Positions 11,427 to 23,435 of a stretch of 64,000 nucleotides of DNA are shown piece after piece; the stretch's first letter is position 1, and every line of letters begins with the position of its first letter. The stretch comes from Adenanthera pavonina (Eukaryota > Streptophyta > Magnoliopsida > Fabales > Fabaceae), in NCBI GenBank assembly GCA_026686845.1, contig JAIVEN010000013.1:950001-1014000 (forward strand). Direction: 5' to 3'. The notes beneath the pieces were generated by a model that saw only the letters and a list, made by a program, of their open reading frames with translations, ran no database searches and was not told the origin of the DNA. The position numbers and the translations under genes are program-made.

Positions 11427-12629
11427 TACTACACTGAGCAATGTCGTCTTTGAAATGTCCTAAAAGATCAACTGGTAGTATATTCAATGAATAAATTCAT
11501 TAAGTTACATATATAAGCAGGGTAACAACTATAAGTATAGGTATGCATCCTTACCATCGTTCTTTTATGTGTTGTGTTGTCACAAAACTCTCTAATGTTG
11601 GGTACACATGATTGACGGCCTGGGGTTTCTATAGGCTTGTAAATCATATACATTTTAGCTTTTAGGCTCTTTTTTATTTTGAAATTTGTGTTAAAAACTT
11701 TGCTGTATTGCAAGCATGGTTGCACTGGTATCAAGTGTACAATGTATCGGTCTTATATCTTCTGTATCAAGCAATGTTTATGATTAACTAGCTTTTATTT
11801 GGGGTCCATATAATTGAAAAAAGGTTATTTCATGTCTCATGGTCTCCAAGCAACTTAGTAAAATACTGAAAAACCCACAATATATAACTAAGCTTTGAGG
11901 CATTCCTCTGACCTTTAAGATTGATATGAGTTTAGTATTAGAAGTTCAATTTCTAATCTTAGGACATCAGACTTCTCATCTAAATAAAATAAATGACTAT
12001 TAGTTTAATAGTAATTGAGTTGAGTAACAAGAGATTTAATATTCTTTAGATAAGGTTTTGAATTCAAGATTTGTGGATGAAAAAAAAATTAAGTGAACCT
12101 CTTTCTAATTATAATTCAATCCAGGTTGAATTCACATTAGTCTATGATAATCAGTATAATATATTTTATATTGTCCTTATCAGTTAGATGGTTTGTAAAA
12201 GAACACAAATAAATAAATAACCACTCCACAATCGGTTTGTGTTATTTTGGGAATAAATAATATTTAGGCTACATTTAGTACAAGATGACAATAAGAATGG
12301 GAATGAGAATATGAATGGGAATAGAAAGAGATCTTTTTAAAAAGTAATTTTATAATTTAAATTTGTGTTTGGTACATTAATAGAAAAATAAAAGTGTTTA
12401 AATATAAAAAATAAAAAAAACTAAATAACACAAATACTTTTAAAAAAATGTTTAAAAAAATAAAATTTTCTTAAATTTTGGTTTCAAGAAAATAGTCACT
12501 TTTCTTATTTTTTTTTAGGAAAATTGATTCCTACTAAATAAGGAAAATGACTTTCCCAAAAATCTCTCTTTCCCTGTACTAAATTCGTTTAAATAGAAAC
12601 TTTTTTTGTCCATTTCCTTTTCAAAACGT
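11427..12629. other. intergenic, no gene seen
   Basis: The 3' flank of the PEARLI4 gene. The part from about 12270 on (TAGGCTACATTTAGTACAAG, then AATGGGAATGAGAAT repeats) resembles the ends of common plant MITEs, but no matching far end could be fixed. Confidence 0.5.
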
Positions 12630-12633
12630 AACT

Positions 12634-12675
12634 TCCCACGTATCAAACGTAACCTCCCACGTATCAAACGTAACC
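12634..12675. repeat. 21-bp tandem repeat, two copies
   Basis: CGTAACTTCCCACGTATCAAA is followed directly by CGTAACCTCCCACGTATCAAA and then CGTAACC. The two units differ at one base. It holds an ACGT core in each unit. No gene lies close by. Confidence 0.75.
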
Positions 12676-15112
12676 TTAGTACACATCGTCTTGCATCGGC
12701 CAACCTTGCTGACAAATTGCGAGAAGTTTAATTAGTATGAATTTATTTGGTGATGTTCGGACTCTCGGAGAGAAACGAAAAGTGAGTTTTTTTTTTTTAA
12801 TCATGGACATGTTAATGTTGTGCAACTATTTTTTTTATTGATATCCGAGTATACTAACGAAAACTGGTAAAAAGAAGTAATTAAAAAATTTAAATTATCA
12901 TAAATTTCATTATCATTACTAAAAAATTGAATTTGAAACATAGTCGTGTAAATTATTTAACCAATATACCATATAAAAATAAAATTACTTATCGCAGCTT
13001 ATTTCCTTCATTTAGATCAGACCCATGTTTTAATGGGCTGTTATTTTTGCGATGAGTATTTTTTTAAAAAAACTAAATATCCTTAATGTATCTAGACGAG
13101 AAGACTTTTCTAGTTATTAATAAAAAATAGAAAACTTCTTATAAAAAACTGAAAAAAAGATATACTAAATATTTACTTAATCATCATAAATAACAATTAT
13201 AATTATACTTGATATAAATAAAAATCAAATAAATAATCTTGTTTTATTAGCTTTTACTTCTTATTTTTTATTAGTTTTAATAATTATTTTTGCAGATTGT
13301 GGTATAAATAAATATTGTGGATGCTAAAAAACACACGCATTATATACTATACACACGATTAAATGCCTGTTGGTTTATTATTGATAATTTGCAATTATAC
13401 TTGTAATTAATTTTGTATTTGCTCATTTTAAAATGTTTTCCTATAAACTCAAATCGTATTTTGTTTTTAGTTTGTAAAAGTATGTTAGAATAAAATGAAG
13501 TTTATAAAAATGAAATTTAGGTAAAAATAAATTTGTTGTAATATTATTTATGTTTGAATATTTTTTATTGTAAAAGTAAGTTTGATAAAATAATTATGAG
13601 ACAAAAGTATGAGACAAAAATATGTTTGTAAATTAAAAAATAATTTTTTTAATTTATTGACTAAAAATACATTTAGGTAAAAGTACTTCTACCGAAAGAT
13701 ATTTTAAAATGAGATAAAGACAAAATTTGTCAAAAGTATGTTTATGTTTGCAAACATAATTTTATTGACTCAAGAGATAAACCAAATAACCATATAGTTT
13801 TACCTCTAAACATATTTTTAGCCAACATAATGAAGAAGTTATTTTTTTATTTACAAACGTATTTTTATCTCATAATTATTTTCTACTTATTTGGTTTTCA
13901 ATTATATAAAAGTAAATAAAAATAAATGAAGTTTGTAAAAATGAAGTTTAGTAAAAGTAAGTTTATTGTAAGTTTTTATGTTTGGATATTTTTTTTGTAA
14001 AATCATAATTTGTCATAAAAATATAGTTAGATGATAAGAGTTAAAAATACTTTTATATATATAATATAAAATTAGTAATCCGTCTTTTTCCAAAACCATG
14101 ATTTTACTAACAGAAAAGGAATCATGATTTTATAAATATATACAATGATAAAATCTATAGGAAATTGCATAATTTATAAGTTATAAATATTGTAACTTAT
14201 TACAGGTAATCGTGTGATACATAGGTGTATTGGAATTAAAAAAATATTTATTTTTTTACATTTAATTATTGAAATTAAGTATAAAAGTGGATTTAGTATT
14301 TTTTTTCGGTTTTGAAATTTTAATCATTAGTATTTTTTTACATTCATAGTTGAAGAAAATTATTTTTATTTTGTACTTCTTCCATTTCAAAACTTTTGCT
14401 ATTTTAAAACTATTTATTTTGGTCCAAAAATTTTATTATTTTAAAATTTGAAGACTTCATTTTCCAGTTATGCTCTCATTTATTAATATTATTCTTCTTT
14501 TTTTTCTCTCTCTATTAGTTATAATACAAATTAATTAAATTAGGGTATATTTATCAATGTATATAATAATTAATAATTTTTTAATCTATGTGTAAAAACT
14601 TTAAATAACAAAAAAAAATTTGTAATGGAGAGAGTATGTATTTCACATGATTCTAATAAAAAATATTATCACGGCTCAAGAAAAATATTAATTTTTATTT
14701 GTTTAAATTTAATTTAAAAATTAGAAGACAAGAATTAGAAGGAAGTAAAAAGGGAGGGACAAAAAAATTTAAAAATATTTATTAACCCTTAAATTAACTT
14801 AAAAAATATGTATGAGTAAAATTTCAAAGGAAAAAAACTAAAAATATACTAAATCTAAATTACGTAATTTAATATGAATGATTCAAAAATTTAAAATAAG
14901 TAAAACAAAAAATAAAAAAATATAAATTTTATATGAACATAATTTTTTACAAGTGAAATTAAAGAATTATTTTTAATTTAAAAAATTTTAAAGAAATATA
15001 ACAAGCTTTTTTAATATTCAAAATAGATTTTTTAACATTGAAAAAAGGGAAGAAGGTGTTAAAGATCGGAAATATTGAAATCATATTAAAATAGGGAATA
15101 AGGATTAACATA
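12676..15112. other. very AT-rich intergenic block with a dispersed repeat
   Basis: No gene. Segments 13484-13600 and 13907-14110 resemble each other and a third copy at 41545-41760: all share AAGTAAGTTT, TATGTTTGGATATTTTTT-like stretches, and GATGATAAGAGTTAAAA followed by TACTTTTA. GGTTTATTA at 13370 and ATAAACCAAATAACC at 13783 may be the worn inverted ends of one such MITE. Confidence 0.5.
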
Positions 15113-15645
15113 TTATCCAAAAAAAGTCAGTAAAAAACTTGGAGTAGAGAAAGACCACTGTGACACGCAACAGGGGTTCGATTTATCCACAGACGACATC
15201 GTTTTTTTTCCCAGGAGGCGCGGGGGACGCATATTCGGTGGGGAGAAACTGAACGCGGCCTCGTCTACCTCGTTCCACTTATCGTGTTTAGGGTCCGGGA
15301 GAGATCTGTCTTTATTGGTTCGTTCAATGTTCTGGTCTTTCCAGTACAATATAATATAGTAGAATATCGGAATTTCACAGAAGTTTCTTTTCGGTAACCC
15401 TAGGAATTGAAAAACCCGATCCCGCTTTACGGTAGGATTTTGTTCCTTGCGATTTGATTGTGGCAACAATAAATAAAGAAGATCTCATTATAGTTACTTG
15501 AAGTTTCTTAAGTTCTGTCTGTGCTTTGATTTTCGAAAAGAATTTTGAGTGTTAAAGATTTTTCCATTATGCGTAGAATTTATTCTTTTTAGTTCAAATA
15601 TTATTGCTGCAGCAGGTCTTTAGGAGATAATACTTCTGCGGAAAA
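15113..15645 (+). promoter_or_regulatory. promoter and 5' UTR of SYF2
   Basis: GC content rises here against the AT-rich flank. A candidate 5' UTR intron runs from 15432 (TTTACG before GTAGGATT) to the acceptor GCTGCAGCAG ending at 15615, which puts the SYF2 ATG 30 nt into the second exon. The open minus-strand frame 15469-15113 lies across this UTR and has no domain features. Confidence 0.4.
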
Positions 15646-18482
15646 ATGTCTGAGGGACGAGCAGTACACCCTGATTGCCGAAATGCGAGTAATCCTTTCC
15701 ACGAGTGTAGTGATTATTGCTTTAAAGTAATAGCCGACGCCAAAACTAAGCTGAAACAAAAAGAACCAGGTTCGTTTTTTGTTAATGATCGACAGTCCTC
15801 TGTATTGATAACATTTGATAGACCGAGGTGATCGTTTGCTTGCATATAATGAGGGATATATATTTTTTCCGTTAGCTGGGTTATTTTCTTGCTTTCTTGT
15901 TTAGTCATAGCCTAAATTTCATTGTGTCTAAATAAGGCTTTCATAGCCCCTTTACAGAAGTTTGCCTTCTTATCAGAATATCGAGGTCTCCCTAATTCTG
16001 TATGGAGGAAACCATTCCAAAAATGTTGGATTTCAATTTTCAAATTTGCTTAAGACTGAGGAACTGAATTGTATAATATTGTATTATTTGTATAAATCAT
16101 ATTAAATATGTCTTGTCTTATACTGTATTATTTGTATAAATCATATTAAATATGTCTTGTCTTATATATTTTTCACTTGTTACCTAAATTACATTGTGTA
16201 TAAATACGGCTTTCATAGCCCCTTTTACAGAAGTTTGCCTTCTGATCAGAATAGCCTTTCCCCAGGAGGTCTCCATGTATGGTGGAAACCATCCCAAAAA
16301 TGTTGGATTTCAATTTTCAAATTTGCTTAACATTGAGGAACTGAATTGTATAATATTGTATTATTTGTATAAATCATACTAAATATGTCTTGTCTTATAT
16401 ATTTTTCACTTGTTACATCTATCAGAAGTTATGCTAGCCAGTGGCGACAGCAAGCTAGGCCCCCCAGATGATTTATATCCAGCTGAGGATATAGATGATG
16501 AAAAGCCCCATCTTGATGAAGAGCAGTCTGATAGTGAACATGAACATCCTGCATCAGAAAACGTTGAACAGGACTACACAAAACTTTCTAAGAGACAGAA
16601 AAAGTGGATGGAGTTGAGGAATAAGATGGTAAGCTGTTGAAATGTCAAGCTTGGAACTCATTTTATATCTACAAAAATTAATATCCATGTTCTGTTTCAC
16701 TTGCAGCAAGAAGCAAAAAAACGTAATCAAATTGAAATTGCTGCTGAAAGAAAGAGGATGGAAGCTCCTGCAGAATCTAGGGGTATTTCTAAACAGAAGT
16801 GGCTTGAGGAGAGGAAGAAACAAATTGGGAAACTTCTAGATGCAAATGGTTTGGATATGACAAAAGCATATATGCTTGACACAGAAGAGGCAGCAGAAGT
16901 GAAATACAAGAAATGGGAGAAGGATCCTGCACCATTTGGCTGGGATGGTATGTTTTGTTCTTTTTCAAAAAATAAGTCGGCATAATCAGTATGTTGTCCT
17001 TGTTGGAATGGGCTTTGTTCTTTCCTCTTAGGTGTCTGTATAACATAGTTACTAGTTATTTTTCAAATAGTCTAAATGGGAAGATGCTCATCAAACACTA
17101 GACTCCCATGATGTCTTGAGGTTAAGGTGAGAGGTGCTTAAAAAGCCCTACACCTGGCTGTAGGGGCCTCGCCTGAACTATCAAGAGGCAAGGACCTCTT
17201 CCAACATGGAGTGTTATTTAAACTGATCACATCAAATGCCAAAAGGGGAGCACTTGTTTGTTGATCTTATTTGTTTGACATTGTTTATGCTAGATATTTA
17301 AAGCTTTAAAAGCTTTTCTGCTAAAAGGGTATCTTGTTCTGCATCATGAACGTGTTAACTTAAGAATAAGTCTATAGAACTTGTAACTTTGTTTATGGTT
17401 TTGAGTGATTCTGATGGGACCCAACCTGCTGCTGCCACCCTAAAACACACACAAGGGGACGTAAGGGAGTGGCAAAAGGGCTGAAAATGGGGATTACTGG
17501 TCCAGAAGAAAGAACAGTGGTCAAGAACCAACTAAAACAGAATAGTAGTAGTTAAAGAGTTGTTGGCATGGGTTTATAAAGAGAAAAACAGAAAAGTTGG
17601 CAAACTTGTTCTGTTCTTGAAGAGTCTTGTGTTGTATTATTTGTGTTTCCAGTGAGTGTCTTTGTAGGAAGGTTTTTCAAGCCCTCTTTCTTCACTCTCT
17701 TTGCTAGTGTTCTGCACTGTTATTCCATATCTTCTACCTCAATGCCATTTGTATCATCTGTGCTGGTGTAGTTTACTGTTTGGTAGCAGGATTATCTCAA
17801 AAGCCTTTGTGTCAACTGTGTTTTGTTGCTGTATTTTTGTGTTATATGGGTGTAATGGGGGTGCTGGGTTGGATCTTGTAAGCTATAATATCTGTTCATT
17901 GGAATAGCAAAGCTAAAGTTTCTCATTTGGTTTGAATTTCTGTTTACGTGGTTCTGAGTTTTCATTAGAGAACTTCACTGGTTCCTAATAGATTCTAACG
18001 GGATATGAAGTTAATGTATTTTGTTGATCAGTTTTTAACCAGAAGACGCTGTACAATGCATACAAGAAGCGAACCAAGAATATTGAGGTGGATTTAGAAG
18101 AATACAAGAAAATGAAAGAAGCTGATCCAGAGTTCTACCGTGAAGCTTCAAGTCTCCAGTATGGAAAGGTGCATTACTAAAACCATACGAGTTCCATAGA
18201 AGCCCTGTCCTAGATTATGTATTTTTTTATGACTTATCTTTCCATTCATGACAGGCACCGAAAATCTCAGAGGACAAGATTGACCGGATGGTACAGGAAC
18301 TGAAGGACCGGGAGGAGAAGCACAAGTCATTTAGCAGGAGAAGAAGGTTTCATGAAGAGAAAGATATTGATTCAATTAATGATCGTAATGAGCATTTCAA
18401 CAAGAAGATTGAGCGAGCCTTCGGGAAATACACATTGGAGATAAAAAATAATCTGGAACGAGGAACTGCATTACCTGACTAA
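15646..18482 (+). CDS. SYF2: pre-mRNA-splicing factor SYF2
   Basis: Five coding exons join in frame: 15646-15769, 16426-16628, 16707-16947, 18032-18168 and 18255-18482, giving 310 residues. The SYF2 domain fills the C-terminal two thirds, with family landmarks KLSKRQKKWMELRNKM, EEAAEVKYKKWEKDPAPFGW, FNQKTLYNAYKKRTKNI and the final INDRNEHFNKKIERAFGKYT. SYF2 is a component of the Prp19-associated (NTC) complex of the spliceosome and acts in the nucleus. Residues 42-90 are acidic. The N-terminus carries a plant-type C-x9-C-x3-C motif (HPDC, ASNPFHEC, C25), shared with the neighbouring PEARLI4 gene and encoded by an exon of the same length and phase. Intron 1 holds a tandem duplication. All introns are GT-AG. 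The gene appears intact. Confidence 0.95.
15911..16423. repeat. tandem duplication inside SYF2 intron 1
   Basis: Copy 1 (15911-16182) and copy 2 (16183-16423) both contain CTTTCATAGCCCC, CAGAAGTTTGCCTTCT, AATGTTGGATTTCAATTTTC and GAGGAACTGAATTGTATAA. Copy 1 also holds an inner duplication of about 54 bp (ATTATTTGTATAAATCATAT followed by TAAATATGTCTTG). The 3' end of copy 2 runs into the acceptor of exon 2, so the ancestral acceptor-proximal sequence was duplicated together with part of the intron. Confidence 0.85.
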
Positions 18483-18989
18483 GGCTATCTGCCTGTGTAG
18501 TGCTGTGTTGCACTTTGTGTAAGTCAAAGCTCACGGGGAGGAAGGTTGTAAAAAATTCAACATGCTAATAATTTCTCTGCTTGTGAGACTTGTCGAGATC
18601 ACTCACAGTTCTGGATCAAGTTACTTCAAGAGGGTGATATTCATGATTAAACATTTGTATTGCTTTTAATACATGTAATGTGAGTATATGGTACTTTAGG
18701 AATTGATTTTGAGCTAGACAATCGCTTCAAGCCCTCTGAAATGTGACAGAGTTGAATGGGAAGCCCCTTTATGTGTTGGTGGAGAATTTAGTCCTTACGC
18801 GATACATGTAAAGAATAGTAGAAGCATGGTGGAGACTGGAGAGGTGTACACTAGAGGGAATGTAATGCCAGTTGGGTAGTTCTGCTTACCATTTGGAATC
18901 CAACTTTTGTTCTGCTCCCTTGTCCATTTTCTAACGATTAATGAGTCTGAAGGGCGGTTAAGGAGACCCAATACTACAACAAATGCCGT
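18483..18989 (+). other. SYF2 3' UTR and downstream flank
   Basis: No second gene. The segment around 18655-18735 has a diverged copy at 20395-20475, described separately. Confidence 0.5.
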
Positions 18990-19700
18990 ACAAAAAAACA
19001 GAAAAACTACGAATGGTTAGGCACACGGGGCATCAGCTTCAAGTAATCTTCTACATTCCATCAGGGAATTCATATGATGGGCCGTCTTAGCAAGTGCATT
19101 AGTGTATTCGCTTGCTTCCCTGTAAACATTGTTGATGGTAAAATCCTAATCGCAAAGGAACATCTGTCTAATCTCATCATTTGTCTCGTCACAGGATGAT
19201 TAGGGCTATACTTTGTGGTTACCAAATTGATGGCTTCGGGGAATCCAAAAAGATGACCAACTTATAGAAACCAAGCCCTCAAAAGTCTAATATCCTTTCA
19301 AAATTAATCAATTCGTATAACCCGTGTGTCTATCTCGCTAATACCGTAGTGATTTTTATTTATTATATTGTGACATGCGATTTGGACTTTAGAACCCAAC
19401 TCAAGAAGGAGATCCTGAGGTAGGTGCATCACCGTCAAACATGTTGCGACTTTGATGGGTTCTCTTAAATGCGACTTCCATCTATTCAAGTTGACGAGGG
19501 AGGAGAACTTGACACCATTATAAGAAACAGGGCCACCAGTGGCTTGACACGCTGACACGAAGCTTCATGAGAGGCATGATGAGCAAAAAGCAACATATGT
19601 TGACCCGCTTGTTGTACCGACCGACCAAAAAGCAGGGCTCCGTCTAATCATTAATTTTATCTACCATTCACCCTCGAATACCACCGAATGACACGCCACA
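18990..19700 (-). mobile_element. decayed LINE fragment (RNase H-like tail)
   Basis: On the minus strand, 19135-19020 reads VYREASEYTNALAKTAHH, the signature of the C-terminal part of the RNase H domain in plant LINE polyproteins (usual form REANxxADALA). Upstream, FPEAINLVTTKYSPNHPV and then DEIRQMF continue the same domain but in a different frame and past stop codons, so it is frameshifted and dead. The 84-codon frame 19558-19304 may be more of the same element but is not recognisable on its own. Confidence 0.55.
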
Positions 19701-22560
19701 ACCGATGGTTGCAAGTTTCTCCAACTTTCCTTCACCTCGTTTTCGTTCGGTTGGGAGTTAAATTTCGTTTCAATGGGCGACGAAGCCGTTTTCTGTTCAT
19801 GTAGTTTCTGTGTCTCACAGTAAGAACCTCAATAACATCACTCACCATTCAACGCATTAGCAATCTTCAACTCATTCAATTCAAATTTACGATTTCTTTC
19901 TTTCTTTTGTTGAAGCATCCGATGCCTCAAGCTTTAATTTGTAATATAGATAGATATTAGAAGATAGATAGATACATAAAATATCCTAGTTTCGTTCAAA
20001 AACATATTTGACAGGAAACTGTCTTTTTCATTCTACGAGGATGAGTCTCTACACAGAAGAGCAAATCCTATCAAACATCTTTCCACTGTTTCATGCAAGA
20101 GCCATTTGATTAAAATTTATGCTGTAAAGTAAATATTCTTAAACATATATGTGTGTACACTCTTTGTGAAAGAAAAAGAGAACTAAAAAAATCTTCTTTA
20201 TTATTAAAAAAATTAAGACTGTCAACAACTAATAGTAATATTCTTTTTCATTTTGATTAAATATCATTGATTTTTTTTAATCCACTACAGCCTACCAGTA
20301 AAAACAATTTGAGTTGAGTGACTTAATAATTACTCCGTTTGAGTGGTAAAATTTGTCAATATTGCTCATAGTTATGAAGCAAGTTGAAGAGTATTGTTAT
20401 TGCTTTTAATTCATGTAATCCGAGTACATATGCTATGGGGACTGATTCTGAACACGACACAATCGCTTCAGACAGGGCCACACTTTGGAGCGCGCACAAT
20501 AGTAGGAATGTTTCAGCTATATTTGCCTTTGTTGATTGTGGTAAACCTTTTATTTGTGTGTGTGTGTGTGTATTCTCCCTCTTTTTTTTTTCTTTTTAAT
20601 TTAACAAATTTCATTCTTTATCATATGCCAATTTCAGGAGAACCAAATTCATATGTGCTGCTATCGATATGTGAGGCATCGGGAGAAAATGGAAAATATA
20701 TATTGATTTTGAAATGGAAAATCAGTGTCTGTCACAAATTTAACTTTGATTTTGAATATACACGATGAGAAAATATATATGAATTCCATATATATATATA
20801 AATGTAAATAATTCGTTTATACGTGTGTCTCATAATTATATAGTGTGTTAATTTTTTTTAAATGTAAAAGATATTATTTAAATTTGAAACATGAAGATAT
20901 TTTTTGCCACGTAAGTCTAGTGCAAGAAAATGTTGGCTTTGACCGTATGACAGAGTTTTTGATAATCTCCGCATGAAGCACTCCGATTTACAGTGACAGA
21001 ACCATCCAACTCCAACCACGGAGGACATGACAATATGAAGCTCGATCCACCACCACCATGATCACTGGTTTAGCGGGCTTCACTGGTTTATCCCCCGTGC
21101 ATTCTCCTCTCTTTTCTCAACAATGGTTTCTTGTAAATTGCAAATGTATTAAAAGAATCATTAATAATAATAATGATATTACAAATAAAAATAAAAGTTA
21201 CTCCCTTCAGTCCATATAAAATGTCATGCGTTTTTGGTATAGACGAAAAAATCATTAAATAATCTTAGATTGTTGTGAAATTTGAGAGTAGTATTTTACT
21301 AAAATATTTTTAAGTTAAATTTGTTTTACGTATACTAAAAGGGAATTAAAAGTATTTAGAATGGGTAAAATAGTAAAAAGTGTAATTAATATTTTATCAA
21401 TATTTAAAGTGATAAATATTATAAAAAATCTTAAAAATCTAAAAACAACAGTTACTATGAACAAGAGAGTATATACATAAATATATTAATTTAAAAAAAA
21501 AAGCATTTTGATGCCTGTTCAGCCCCTTGTATACTCCATCTGTATTGGTTTATAGAGTACAATTTTGAGAAATATATGTTTTACAATATAAGATATTTTA
21601 CATATTATGTAGTGTATTTAATTTTATTTTACTCAAAATGCCCTTGAGAAAGAATAAAATTTAATTAATATTAAGAAATTTAATTCATAGGTCAACTATA
21701 TTAATTATTAAATAATATTAAAAAGGGGTAATTTAAGAAATGATAAATTTTTTTCCATTATCAATTATAACCTTTCATATGTAATAGTTAAAAATCTTAT
21801 AAATTGAAATAGAGATAACATATCAATATACTCATATAAATATGTATATGTGCTTGGCAAGCCAAAATAAATAAATATGTGCATGTATGTGTGTGTATGA
21901 TGGGGATTCGGGCGGTGATATCTATGGTGATCGCATATGCATAACGATCTAACAATGGTTTTTTTTTTTCCCATTTTATCTATTATTTTAAAATTTTAAA
22001 ATTTTTTAATTTATTTATTAGTTTATATTATTAATAAAATATTAATTATCTTTTTTTATTGTTTTACCTTTGTTTGAAAACAATGATTGATGAATATAAA
22101 TTGTTTATATTCTTCAATTTTAAATATATAATTTTTTACATTAGCACTAAATATAAAAATCTTTATAATACATGACAAGATAATATTTATTATATATTTA
22201 AAAAAATTCATATTTAATGTAACTCAAAATAAAAAATTAAATAAAAATAATTTTAAAAAAATATTTAATTTTTGAAGAGATTAAAATAGTCAAGTAATTT
22301 TAACCCATATTCTTGTTTAAAATAATTTTATATTAAAAATTAAAATAAGTAGCATTTAATTTAAAGATTTTAATAAAATATTATTAATTTTTATTAATAT
22401 GTATAAAAGGATTATAACAAATAAAATGAAAAGGAGGGAATAGTTTTATTACAGTTGCTTCGGTTTCGTGCCCCCAACCCAACTTAACTCGTCCTTAAAA
22501 GTCACGACGCTCATCCCCATCTCTTGATCCCAACTGGGCAGAAAAAGCATTTTCTAATCA
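19701..22560. other. intergenic, AT-rich, one diverged duplication
   Basis: No gene seen. 20395-20475 is a diverged copy of the SYF2 3' flank. A (GT)n run lies at 20556-20571. The rest is AT-rich with short poly-A/T runs. The small frames at 20384-20768 and 21765-21974 have no domain features. Confidence 0.55.
20395..20475 (+). repeat. diverged duplicate of SYF2 3' flank
   Basis: TTATTGCTTTTAATTCATGT at 20397 parallels GTATTGCTTTTAATACATGT at 18657. Similarity continues through GTAATNNGAGTA, ACTGATT versus ATTGATT, and ACAATCGCTTCA. Roughly 70 percent of about 80 positions agree by eye. The copies are in the same orientation, 1.74 kb apart, with the LINE remnant between them. Confidence 0.55.
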
Positions 22561-22690
22561 AAGACCCACTTGAAAACTCTCAAAAGTGTCAGGAATCACG
22601 ACCCTACTTTTTTTTTTTTGGCCAGGAATCACGACCTTACTTAAAAACTCTTAAGTGTCATGGATCAAGACCCACTTAAAAACTCGAATG
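22561..22690. repeat. three imperfect tandem copies, about 40-60 bp
   Basis: The block CACTTGAAAACTCTCAAAAG, then TGTCAGGAATCACGACCCTAC, recurs as CTTAAAAACTCTTAAGTG with TCATGGATCAAGACC and as CACTTAAAAACTCG. The copies are separated by a poly-T run and GGCCAGGAATCACGACC. It is non-coding. Confidence 0.6.
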
Positions 22691-23435
22691 AAAATTTCAC
22701 CATTTTATTACGCTTTACAATTTGTTTTTGGGCCCATATTTTTTATTTATCAATTAATTTATTTCAAAAATAGCCACGAACTGTTTAACTTACAACAGCT
22801 CCCGTCATAAATTCCTCGCGAATTAGTGAGGAAAGTAATAAGTATAAACAAAAGGGTATATGATTCCTTTATCTTACTTTTTCCCCCTCTTGTCAGTTCA
22901 GAGAGATGCGTAGAGCCCGTGGTGCTATCGATAGACTAACGTTACCTCACCTACCCCACCCACTATCCAAGGCAACGCACAACAGGGAGCAACTGATTGC
23001 CGGAAGTTTCTGGAACTCTCCCTTCTTCCTTTCGTCTGATGATGCCCTTTATGTAATTTCTCTCGCCGCTAGACCTTCACATTCACCTTCATTTCCAAGT
23101 TCCAATTTTTTTTAACGTCCAAGCTTGTCACCCAGACTCACATGGCTTGGCTTTGTTATGAAGGGTAGACGAGCACATATATCTAAGAAAAAGAAGTCCA
23201 AAGGCATCCGAGTTCATAGGGGAAAAAACAAAAAGCGCACTACACTCATAGTTATACACGGCCAAAGCTAGCAGCAGCAAACTAGTAAAATGTTAAGTTT
23301 TACACAATAAAAGAAACAATTCATGATCACATCTGACACACAAAAACCAAACGAATGAATGATATATCAACTAATGCATCCCCAACTCTCTTCAAATCTT
23401 TTCCTGTTCTCTCCCATTAATTAATTAATTAATAA
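22691..23435. other. intergenic and PIP2 3' flank, no gene seen
   Basis: The 69-codon frame at 22906-23115 has no recognisable domain. The sequence from about 23230 to 23435 is probably the 3' UTR of the minus-strand aquaporin gene. Confidence 0.5.

Noticed and set aside
15165..15200. GGGGTTCGATTTATCC resembling a tRNA T-arm
   Set aside because: No matching acceptor, D or anticodon arms could be folded around it on either strand; it lies in the SYF2 leader region.
10298..16628. PEARLI4 exon 3 and SYF2 exon 2 are both 203 nt, phase 1 to 0, and both end in ATG
   Set aside because: The encoded sequences show no similarity, so I treat the equal length as chance, although it adjoins the real first-exon match.
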